A stretch of 64,000 bases of DNA from Luteimonas sp. BLCC-B24. Its GTDB lineage: Bacteria; Pseudomonadota; Gammaproteobacteria; Xanthomonadales; Xanthomonadaceae. The notes under the pieces are model-generated. The model was not told where the DNA came from and ran no database searches. It saw only the letters and a list, made by a program, of their open reading frames with translations. The position numbers were made by a program, and so were the translations under genes. Positions 8,462 through 16,379 of the stretch are shown here, one piece after another (the stretch's first letter is position 1; each line of letters opens with the position of its first letter). The stretch covers positions 248,001-312,000 of the forward strand of contig NZ_JAQQGN010000002.1 in assembly GCF_028550595.1 (NCBI RefSeq), read 5' to 3'.

Positions 8462-9228
8462 GGGCGTGGTGGCGCGGACGACGGCGCGGGGCGGGGCCCG
8501 TCCGCAGGCGGAGGCGCGACCGGCCTCTCCGGATCGGGATTCGCCGGCGGCTCGACGCCCGCGGCGCCGTCGTCGTCCCGCGCGTCCCCGGTCGCGGGCG
8601 CGGGATCCGCCGCGTCGTCGGCGCCGCTGCGCGTGCGCGTGGCTTCGACTTCGAGGCGCAGCTCCACCGCATCGCCGATCATCGAGCGCCAGGCATCGAC
8701 GCCGAATTCGGCACGCGACAGCAGGCCGGTGGCGGAGAACCCCACCGTGCGCCGGAACGGCGGCAGTGGATGGCGGCGCGACGCATTGCGGACGGCGTCG
8801 AGGATCACTTCACGGGTCACGCCGCGCAGGGTCAGTGTGCCGTAGACACGCGCCCGCTCGGCGTCGAGCGGCTCGACCCGCGTGGACACGAAGCGCGCCA
8901 CCGGATGACGTGCGGTGTCCAGCAGGCCGCGCGCGGCCACGGCGCGGTTCCAGTCGGCATCCCCGAAATCCAGCCGCTCCAGCGGCACCGACACATCGAC
9001 CCGCGCATCGGTCCAGTCCTCGCCGTTGGTCCACAGGGTGCCGGTCGATCCCGACACCGTACCGATGGCCTTGGAAAAGCCCGCGTGGTCGACCGCCAGC
9101 ACGACGCGGGTATGCACCGGGTCCAGGCGGTACGGCGCTGCAGGCTGCGCAATGGCCAGGCCGGCCCAGGCCGACAGGACGAGTCCGAGGAGGACGAAGT
9201 GGACTTCCGGGCGTCGGCTGCGTCGCAT
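8458..9228 (-). CDS. YceI-family protein with a disordered Pro/Ala-rich tail
   Basis: 256 residues. The signal peptide runs to about residue 28 (FVLLGLVLSAWAGLAIAQ). The YceI barrel spans about 32-200 (YRLDPVHTRVVLAVDHAGFSK opening, TARHPVARFVST, VTREVILDAVRNAS, RAEFGVDAWRSMIGD). From about residue 200 it continues as a low-complexity acidic then Pro/Ala-rich tail ending in SSAPPRP, absent from typical YceI proteins, which are about 190 residues. It is the first gene of the yceI-cytochrome-yceI operon, and its last codons overlap the cytochrome start. The two YceI proteins here are clearly different in sequence, so this is not a recent tandem duplication. Confidence 0.88.
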   Translation of the reverse strand: MRRSRRPEVHFVLLGLVLSAWAGLAIAQPAAPYRLDPVHTRVVLAVDHAGFSKAIGTVSGSTGTLWTNGEDWTDARVDVSVPLERLDFGDADWNRAVAARGLLDTARHPVARFVSTRVEPLDAERARVYGTLTLRGVTREVILDAVRNASRRHPLPPFRRTVGFSATGLLSRAEFGVDAWRSMIGDAVELRLEVEATRTRSGADDAADPAPATGDARDDDGAAGVEPPANPDPERPVAPPPADGPRPAPSSAPPRP

Positions 9229-9346
9229 CCGTCGATTCTAGGCACGTCGCGCGACGCGCGTGCAACTTGCGGTGTCAACGCTGCGTTGCGAGGATGCCGG
9301 GCAGGGAGTCGCGGCCAGTACGCGGCGTTCAATCGGGGAACCGGGG

Positions 9347-12300
9347 ATGCGTTGCGCAGGGATCGCCTTGTTGGGGCTGTGGTTGAGTCTGATCGCCTGC
9401 GCGTCGGCGGCGAGCAACCATGTGCCGGTGGCCACTGCCGGCAATCCGCAGCCACGCCAGATCGGCGTGCTCGACGGCCTGCCGTCGAGTCGCGTGAACG
9501 CGATCGCCGAGGACCGGCAGGGGTTTCTGTGGATCGCGACGCGCGACGGCCTGGCGCGCTACGACGGTGTCGGCTTCCGGGTGTGGCGCACCGAGGACGG
9601 CCTGCGCGACAACAGCGTGTGGAGCGTGCACGTCGACGCGCGCGACCGGATCTGGATCGGCACCAGCCGCGGCGGCCTCTCGATGCTCGATGTCGACCGC
9701 ACGCGGTTCACCCACTACACGCAGTCGAGTCACCCCGAGATGGGCACCGACGACGTGTGGGCAGTGACCTCGACGCCCGATGGCGCGATCTGGTTCGGCA
9801 CTGCGGAGTCGGGGCTGTACCGCATCGACGACGATGGGCGCATGCAGCGTTTCCGTGCCGATCCGGCGGATCCGCGCAGCCTGCCGGGCGATGCCGTGGC
9901 CTATCTGGTGGTCCAGGAGGATGGCACGCTGTGGGTGGGCTGCAAGGCCGGCGTCGCGGCCTGGACCGGCGAGGATTTCGCCCCGGTGCCATTGCCGACG
10001 CCACCCGGCGCCGTCGTCGAAGGCCTGACCGCGGGTGACGCCGGCGAGCTCTGGATCGGTGTGCACGGGGCCGGCGCCGTCCGCCGCCCGGATGGGCGCA
10101 CCGAACTCATTCCGCTGTCCGACCCCGTGCTGGACAAGCCGGTGCTGCACATGCTGGTCGAGGACCGGCAGGGCGCCCGCTGGTACGACACGCGCAGTGG
10201 TCTCGCGCGCGAGATCGACGGTCGGCTCGAGGACGTTCCGCTGTACAGCGTGGCCAGCCGCGGCGCCGTGCGGCCGGCCTGGGCATCGGCGTTCGAGGAC
10301 CGTGAGGGCGGCCTGTGGTTCGCCAGCAACGACACCGGGCTGTGGTATCTGCCCGCGAACTGGCGCAATTTCACCGTGCTGCAGCGGCGCATGTCCGATC
10401 CGGCGACGCTGGGCAACGCGGTCGTCAATGGCATCGCGCCGGCCGCGGACGGCGGCTTGTGGCTCGTCGGCAGCGGCGGCGCGCTGGATCACCTCGACCC
10501 CAGGACCGGCAGGATCGACCACCGCCTCACGCAGGTCTGCGGCACCCGGGTGAGTACCGGTGTGATCGAGATGACGACCGGCATCATCTGGGTCGTGTGC
10601 ATGGGGCGCCTCGTCCGCTACGACCCGGGCACCGGCGAACGCCGCGCCTGGGACGAGAGCGACGGCGTCCAGGCGGCGCCCGGCAACGGATTCGCCGGGC
10701 TGGTCGAGGCCGACGACGGGCTGCTCTGGATCGCCGACCCGGGCGGGCTCCAGGCGCGTGCCGCGGATGGCGATGTGGTCGTCTCGATCCGACCCGGCGC
10801 CGGTCATGGTCTGCCCGCATCGGTCCGTCCCACGCGACTGGCCCGTGGCCCCGACGGGGGGCTGTGGCTGGCCACCACGGGTGGCCTCTTCCAGTGGAAT
10901 TCGGCCCGGGCGCGTTTCCAGCCGGTCGCCGGCGGTCCGCAGACACATGTCAGCGCGATCGGGCAGCAGGGCGCGGACACGATCTGGCTGACCGGCCTGG
11001 GCCGGCTCGACGAGTACCGCTGGGATGGTGCCGCGCTCGTGCCGGGCCGCCGCTTCGGCGTCGCGGATGGGCTCCCGGAGGTGTTTCCGGGCGATGTGCG
11101 CATCGACGCGCACGGCGCCGTCTGGATGACCACGGTGCGCGGCCTGCTGCGGCTTGACCCCACGACCTCGCGCATCCGCGTCTACGGGGTGCGCGATGGT
11201 CTGCTGAGCCAGGAGTTCAACGAGCGGCCGATAGGCGTTTCGCGCGACGGCCATTTCGCCGCCGGCACCGGCGACGGTCTGCTGCTGTTCCATCCGCTGC
11301 AGGTGCAGCAGCACGACACGACGCCGCCCCTGCTGATCGGCACGCTGGAGGTGCGCCGCGGCGACGACGTCATCCAACTGCCGCCTCAGGGGCCGGTCCG
11401 GCTGCAGCACGGGGATCGCGATCTGCGCGTGGTCGCGCGCCTGCTGTCGTTCACCGACGCGCATGCGCACCGGTACCGCCTCCGGCTCGACGGCTACGAG
11501 ACCGACTGGGTGCATGTGAATGCCGGGGCGGTGCGCCGGTTTCCGCGGCTCGAGCCCGGACACTACACGCTCGAGGTGGAGGCGCGCACGGAAGGTGGCG
11601 ACTGGATCGCGTTGACCCCGCTGGCGATCCAGCAGGCCCCGCCGTGGTGGCGGACGCTGTGGGCGTGGATCGCGGCACTGGTGCTGGTGGCGCTCGGTTT
11701 GTGGCGTGCCGCGCATGTATACCGGGAGCGCCTGCGTCGACGCCATGCCTGGCAGCTGGCCGAGGAGAAGCGCGAGCTGGCCGAACATGCCTCCCAAGCC
11801 AAGACCCGCTTTCTCGCCACGCTGGGACACGAGGTGCGCACGCCGATGACCGGCGTGCTGGGCATGAGCGAGCTGTTGCTCGATACCGAACTCGATCCAC
11901 GGCAGCGCGACTACACCCTCGCGATCCGCCGCGCGGGCGATCACCTGATGCGCCTGGTGAACGATGCACTGGATCTGGCGCGGATCGAGGCAGGCCGATT
12001 GCAGCTCGATCCGCAGGCTTTCGATCTGCACGCGATGGTGCAGGACATCGTCTCGTTGTGCGCGCCGATGGCGCGTCAGAAAGCACTGGACTTCGACGTC
12101 ACGCTCGCCCCGGAAACGTCGCCGTGGGCGCTGGGCGACCCGACCCGGGTGCGTCAGATCCTGCTGAACCTGATCGGCAACGCGCTCAAGTTCACCGAAT
12201 CGGGTCGCGTCGGCCTGCATGTCGAACGCGACGGCGCGGACGTGGTGTTCACCGTCACCGACACCGGCCCCGGCCTGAGCGCCGAGCAGGTGGGCCGCCT

Positions 12301-12925
12301 GTTCCGGCGGTTCGAACAGGCCGACGGCGCCCGCACCAGCGCGCGCTACGGCGGCAGCGGTCTGGGACTGGCGATCAGCCAGGAACTGTCGGCCGCGATG
12401 GGGGGGCGGATCGATGTCGCCAGCACGCTGGGTCAGGGCACCCGGTTCGACGTGCGCCTGCCGCTGGCCGCGGTCGACGCGCCGCCGGTCTCCACCGAGC
12501 AGGCCAGCGACGCGCGCATCACCGCTGCCGTCGGCCTGGACATCCTGCTGGTCGAGGACGACCAGACCGTGGCCGATGTGATCTCGGGCCTGCTTCAGGC
12601 CCAGGGCCACACCGTGGTGCACGCGATGCACGGACTCGCCGCCCTGACCGAGGTCTCGGCGCGCAGTTTCGACATCGCGCTGCTGGATCTCGATCTCCCG
12701 GGCGTCGACGGCCTGGCGCTTGCGGGCATGCTGCGCGCGCTGGGCTTCTATCGCCCGCTCGTCGCGGTGACCGCGCGCGCCGACGCCGATGCCGAGCCCG
12801 CCGCCCGCGCCGCCGGGTTCGAGGGGTTTCTGCGCAAGCCGCTGACCGGTGAGATGCTGGCCGACGTCATCGCCCAGACCTGGCGCCCCGCCCGGTCCGA
12901 CGACGGTATCGACACCGCCTCCTGA
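9347..12925 (+). CDS. Hybrid sensor histidine kinase with two-component-regulator propeller
   Basis: 1192 residues from ATG at 9347, which begins a signal peptide (GIALLGLWLSLIACASAA) after a GGGGAACCGGGG ribosome-binding region. Residues about 40-680 hold repeated Reg_prop blades (LWIATRDGLARYDG, IWIGTSRGGLSML, IWFGTAESGLYRI and others), a periplasmic beta-propeller sensor. A Y_Y_Y domain follows to about 765, then a transmembrane helix about 768-790. The HisKA domain has phospho-acceptor His828 in GHEVRTPMTG. The ATPase domain shows NLIGNALKFT, DTGPGLS and GGSGLGLAIS. The receiver domain carries Asp1114 in LLDLDLPG. There is no HTH output domain, so a phosphotransfer partner is needed and none is adjacent. 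The ligand is unknown; related propeller kinases often sense polysaccharides. Confidence 0.93.
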   Translation: MRCAGIALLGLWLSLIACASAASNHVPVATAGNPQPRQIGVLDGLPSSRVNAIAEDRQGFLWIATRDGLARYDGVGFRVWRTEDGLRDNSVWSVHVDARDRIWIGTSRGGLSMLDVDRTRFTHYTQSSHPEMGTDDVWAVTSTPDGAIWFGTAESGLYRIDDDGRMQRFRADPADPRSLPGDAVAYLVVQEDGTLWVGCKAGVAAWTGEDFAPVPLPTPPGAVVEGLTAGDAGELWIGVHGAGAVRRPDGRTELIPLSDPVLDKPVLHMLVEDRQGARWYDTRSGLAREIDGRLEDVPLYSVASRGAVRPAWASAFEDREGGLWFASNDTGLWYLPANWRNFTVLQRRMSDPATLGNAVVNGIAPAADGGLWLVGSGGALDHLDPRTGRIDHRLTQVCGTRVSTGVIEMTTGIIWVVCMGRLVRYDPGTGERRAWDESDGVQAAPGNGFAGLVEADDGLLWIADPGGLQARAADGDVVVSIRPGAGHGLPASVRPTRLARGPDGGLWLATTGGLFQWNSARARFQPVAGGPQTHVSAIGQQGADTIWLTGLGRLDEYRWDGAALVPGRRFGVADGLPEVFPGDVRIDAHGAVWMTTVRGLLRLDPTTSRIRVYGVRDGLLSQEFNERPIGVSRDGHFAAGTGDGLLLFHPLQVQQHDTTPPLLIGTLEVRRGDDVIQLPPQGPVRLQHGDRDLRVVARLLSFTDAHAHRYRLRLDGYETDWVHVNAGAVRRFPRLEPGHYTLEVEARTEGGDWIALTPLAIQQAPPWWRTLWAWIAALVLVALGLWRAAHVYRERLRRRHAWQLAEEKRELAEHASQAKTRFLATLGHEVRTPMTGVLGMSELLLDTELDPRQRDYTLAIRRAGDHLMRLVNDALDLARIEAGRLQLDPQAFDLHAMVQDIVSLCAPMARQKALDFDVTLAPETSPWALGDPTRVRQILLNLIGNALKFTESGRVGLHVERDGADVVFTVTDTGPGLSAEQVGRLFRRFEQADGARTSARYGGSGLGLAISQELSAAMGGRIDVASTLGQGTRFDVRLPLAAVDAPPVSTEQASDARITAAVGLDILLVEDDQTVADVISGLLQAQGHTVVHAMHGLAALTEVSARSFDIALLDLDLPGVDGLALAGMLRALGFYRPLVAVTARADADAEPAARAAGFEGFLRKPLTGEMLADVIAQTWRPARSDDGIDTAS

Positions 12926-13032
12926 ACCGGAGGCGCGCCGCGCGGCGCGAAGCCGCGACCGTTCGCACCGGCTGAGACGCGCCGGCGCCAGGCTTGCCGC
13001 GTCCTGCACGCGTCCCTGCCCAGACTCCGCCG

Positions 13033-14055
13033 ATGGCTTCCTCTCCGAATCCGCGCGCCCGTGCCGCGGGCGACCTGATCCAGTTGCGTCCGGAAGGCCT
13101 GTACTGTCCTGCGGGCGATTTCCACATCGACCCCTGGCGGCCGGTGCCGCGCGCCGTGATCACGCATGGCCACGGCGACCACGCGCGCATCGGCATGGGC
13201 GCCTATCACACCACCCGGATCGGCCTGCCGATTCTCGAGTGGCGCCTCGGCGAACAGATCTACATGGCGCACGAGTACGGCGTGCCGTTCCGGATGGGCG
13301 ATGCGACCGTATCGCTGCACCCGGCCGGACACGTGCTGGGATCGGCGCAGGTCCGGGTGGAAGTGGACGGCGAGGTGTGGGTGGCGTCGGGCGACTACAA
13401 ACGCCAGCACGACCCGACCTGCGCGCCGTTCGAGGTCGTGCGCTGCGACACCTTCATCACCGAGGCGACGTTCGGCCTGCCGGTCTATCGCTGGCCGGAG
13501 ACGTCCGAGGTCGCGCGCGAGATCGTGGCCTGGCGCGACCACTGCGCCGAACGGGGCGAAGCGGCGATCCTGTACTGCTACGCGCTCGGCAAGGCCCAGC
13601 GCGTGCTGGCCGAACTCGCCGCCCACACGGATGCGCCCGTGCTGCTGCACGGCGCGGTCGCCAACGGCGTCGATGTCTACCGCCGCGCCGGCGTGCCGAT
13701 GATCGAGACCGTGCCGGTGGCCGACACCGACAAGGCCGCGGAGTTCGCCGGCAAGCTGGTGCTCGCGCCGCCGTCGGCGGCCGGCAGTGCGTGGATCCGG
13801 CGCTTCCGCCGCGCGCAGCAGGGGTTCGCATCGGGCTGGATGCGCCTGCGCGGCAACCGGCGCCGGCGCAACTACGATCGCGGCTTCGTGGTGTCCGATC
13901 ACGCCGACTGGCCGGACCTGATGCGCACCGTGCGCGAGACCGGCGCCTCGCGCGTGATCGCCACGCACGGCAATACCGACGCGATCATCCGCGCGCTCAA
14001 CGAGGACGGCATCGCGGCCGAGGCGTTCCGGACGGATTTCGGGGGCGAGGAGTGA
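13033..14055 (+). CDS. Ligase-associated MBL-fold DNA exonuclease
   Basis: 340 residues. Metallo-beta-lactamase/beta-CASP-type nuclease with the motif THGHGDHA (His45, His47, Asp49, His50), then PAGHVLGSAQV, SGDYK and a late FVVSDHADWPDL motif. These match the exonuclease member of the bacterial ligase-associated DNA repair cluster, related to SNM1/Artemis-type nucleases. ATG at 13033 is preferred because homologous sequence begins soon after it. It is separated from the ligase gene by a 565-base spacer, which is unusual since the other three members are tightly spaced. It probably trims DNA ends before sealing; that is inferred from family and neighbours. Confidence 0.9.
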   Translation: MASSPNPRARAAGDLIQLRPEGLYCPAGDFHIDPWRPVPRAVITHGHGDHARIGMGAYHTTRIGLPILEWRLGEQIYMAHEYGVPFRMGDATVSLHPAGHVLGSAQVRVEVDGEVWVASGDYKRQHDPTCAPFEVVRCDTFITEATFGLPVYRWPETSEVAREIVAWRDHCAERGEAAILYCYALGKAQRVLAELAAHTDAPVLLHGAVANGVDVYRRAGVPMIETVPVADTDKAAEFAGKLVLAPPSAAGSAWIRRFRRAQQGFASGWMRLRGNRRRRNYDRGFVVSDHADWPDLMRTVRETGASRVIATHGNTDAIIRALNEDGIAAEAFRTDFGGEE

Positions 14056-14620
14056 GCGCCGGGCGCTCGACTCAGGCGGTGTTTCTTCCTGCGCTGGCGT
14101 CGGCGTTCGCTTCGCACGTGTTTCCGGGGCCGGCCGTGCGGCGCCGCGCGCGCCCGGTACCGGAGGGCGATCCGGCCCGGTGGCGCCCGGCCCGTCCCCT
14201 GTGCGTCCCGGTCCACGCCGTACGCCGTCCGGACGCGCGGCGCCCGGGCATGGGCGCCGCGCCGGCCTCGCGCCCTTGCGATGCCCGGCGCCACACGTCG
14301 CGCGCGACCGCGCAAACACGGGCAAAAGCCGCAGCCGACACAGGAGCGACCGCAGTCGCAACCGCGACCGCAGCCGTCGCCGTGACCGCGATACCCGGGC
14401 GCCGTCATGGCCGCGAAGGCGGGAGTCTGTGCGGACTGGCGCTGGACGGCGTGGCGTCACTGGTATTCCGCCGTCGCGGGAGTGACGGCTCACGGGCACT
14501 TCGTCGCGGTCGGACCCGACTCGGCGGCCGCGCCGGGCTTGGCCCCTCGACCGGGCTCGGCAAGCCGGGGGGACCTGGCGCTCCGATCGCCCCGGGCCGC
14601 CCGACAACACAGGCCTTCGG
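14056..14620. other. Long spacer inside the DNA-repair cluster
   Basis: No credible gene. Between about 14330 and 14400 there are imperfect repeats of a GACCGCAG/GTCGC unit, followed by an inverted pair of REP-like arms (14401-14488). All plus- and minus-strand frames here are Arg/Ala-rich chance frames. No clear promoter for the ligase gene could be picked. Confidence 0.5.
14401..14488. repeat. Inverted pair of REP-like elements
   Basis: Arm 14401-14427 contains CCGTCATGGCCGCGAAGGCG. Arm 14462-14488, read on the other strand, contains CCGTCACTCCCGCGACGGCG. The two share the CCGTCA-CCGCGA-GGCGG pattern of the widespread proteobacterial repeat with consensus like CCGTCATTCCCGCGAAGGCG. Facing copies form a large hairpin, a BIME-like unit. 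Confidence 0.6.
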
Positions 14621-16327
14621 ATGAAACGTTTCGCCCAGCTCTACCGCGAGCTCGACCAGAGCACCGCCACGCTCGACAAGCGCGCCGCGCTGATCCGCTA
14701 TTTCCGCGAGGCGCCGCCACGCGACGCGGCGTGGGCGCTGTATCTGCTGTCGGGGGGCAAGGTGGCCGGCGCGCGCAAGAAGATCGCCACGACGCGCGAG
14801 CTGCGTGAGTGGATCGCGATCGAGTCGGGCACGCCCGACTGGCTGGTGGACGACAGCTATGACCAGGTCGGTGATCTCGCCGAGACGTTGGCGCTGCTGC
14901 TCGACGACCCGGCCGAGACGGCGGCGGACATCGCGCTGGCCGACTGGATCGAGGTCCGTCTGCTGCCGGTGGCCAACAAGGACATCGAGCTGCGCCGTTC
15001 GGTCATCGTCGAGGCCTGGCGTACGCTGCGCTTCGACGAGCGACTGCTGTTCAACAAGCTGCTGACCGGTGCGCTGCGTGTGGGTGTGTCGCAGCGGCTG
15101 GTGCAGCAGGCGCTGGCCGAGCTCACCGGTATCGACATCGCGCGGCTCGCGCAGCGCATGCTCGGCAGCTGGGCGCCGACGCCCGGGTTCCTGCGCGATC
15201 TGCTCAGCGTCGAGGAACTGCCCGGCGATCGCCAGCAGCCGTATCCGTTCTTCCTGGCCTCGCCGCTGGAATCGGCGCTGCGTGCGGAAGCGGCCCTGCC
15301 GGACACCGGGGGCGCGGATGACGGTGCGCCCGCGCCGACGCCGGACATCGTCGCGCTGGCCAACGATCCCGAGGCCGTGGCCCGTGCCCTCGGCCCGATC
15401 GAGGACTGGCTGCTGGAATGGAAGTGGGACGGCATCCGCCTGCAACTGCTGCGCCGCGACGGCGAGGTGGCGCTGTGGTCACGTGGCGAGGAGCGCCTCG
15501 ACGGCCGTTTTCCCGAGATCGAGGCAGCCGCGATGGCATTGCCCGACGGCACGGTGCTCGACGGCGAGCTGCTCGCGTGGCGCGCGGAAGACGATGCACC
15601 GCTGCCGTTCACGGCGCTGCAGACGCGCATCCAGCGCCTCAAGCCGGGCCCGAAGACGCTGGCCGACACCCCGGTGCGGCTGCAGGTCTACGATCTGCTC
15701 GAACGCGACGGCGACGACTGGCGCGCGCGACCGCAGTCCGAGCGCCGGGCCGCACTGGAGGCCCTGGTCGACGCGCATGGCGATCCGCGCATCGTGGTCT
15801 CGCCGCGCATCGAGGTGGCGGACTGGGCGGCCGCCGCCGACCTGCGCGCGCAGGCGCGCGAGCGCGGCGTCGAAGGGCTGATGCTCAAACGCGCCGGTGC
15901 GCCGTACCGGACCGGCCGCCGGCGCGGCGACTGGTGGAAATGGAAGATCGATCCGCTGACCATCGACGCGGTGCTGCTCTACGCGCAGGCCGGTCACGGC
16001 CGACGCAGCACGCTCTACACCGACTACACCTTCGGCCTGTGGGACGGCGACACGCTGGTGCCCGTGGCCAAGGCGTATTCGGGCCTCGACGACAGCGAGA
16101 TCCTCGCGCTCGACGGCTGGATCCGCGCGCACACGCTGGAGCGGTTCGGGCCGGTGCGTTCGGTCCGGGCGCACCACGTGTTCGAGCTCGGCTTCGAGGC
16201 GGTCAATGTCTCCAAGCGGCACAAGTCGGGCATTGCGGTGCGGTTCCCCCGCATCCTGCGCTGGCGACGCGACAAGCCCATGGCCGAGGCCGACCGGCTC
16301 GAGACGCTGAAGGCGCTGGCCCGGTGA
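14621..16327 (+). CDS. ATP-dependent DNA ligase (ligase-associated repair cluster)
   Basis: 568 residues. The N-terminal helical DNA-binding domain spans about 1-230 (KRAALIRYFREAPPRDAAWALYLLSGGK). The adenylation domain has nucleotidyl lysine Lys268 in LLEWKWDGIRLQLL, followed by LWSRGEERLDGRFPEI, LDGELL, an ERGVEGLMLKR motif and WWKWKIDPLTIDAV. A C-terminal OB domain ends near residue 565 (FPRILRWRRDKPMAEADRLETLKAL). It seals nicks using ATP, unlike the NAD-dependent LigA that all bacteria of this group also need. Domain order matches the bacterial ligase of the four-gene cluster with exonuclease, helicase and phosphoesterase. ATG at 14621 fits the conserved N-terminus MKRFAQLYREL. Confidence 0.95.
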   Translation: MKRFAQLYRELDQSTATLDKRAALIRYFREAPPRDAAWALYLLSGGKVAGARKKIATTRELREWIAIESGTPDWLVDDSYDQVGDLAETLALLLDDPAETAADIALADWIEVRLLPVANKDIELRRSVIVEAWRTLRFDERLLFNKLLTGALRVGVSQRLVQQALAELTGIDIARLAQRMLGSWAPTPGFLRDLLSVEELPGDRQQPYPFFLASPLESALRAEAALPDTGGADDGAPAPTPDIVALANDPEAVARALGPIEDWLLEWKWDGIRLQLLRRDGEVALWSRGEERLDGRFPEIEAAAMALPDGTVLDGELLAWRAEDDAPLPFTALQTRIQRLKPGPKTLADTPVRLQVYDLLERDGDDWRARPQSERRAALEALVDAHGDPRIVVSPRIEVADWAAAADLRAQARERGVEGLMLKRAGAPYRTGRRRGDWWKWKIDPLTIDAVLLYAQAGHGRRSTLYTDYTFGLWDGDTLVPVAKAYSGLDDSEILALDGWIRAHTLERFGPVRSVRAHHVFELGFEAVNVSKRHKSGIAVRFPRILRWRRDKPMAEADRLETLKALAR

Positions 16328-16379
16328 AGGGGGGACGTGGGCGCGCGCATGCACGCGTTCTCATGCCGCGAGGCCGGCG

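Noticed and set aside
9329..13009. Very long minus-strand open frame (over 1200 codons) opposite the hybrid kinase
   Set aside because: It is antisense to a fully recognisable kinase, rich in His/Arg/Gln from mirrored codons, and shows no domain. Long shadow frames are expected at this GC content.
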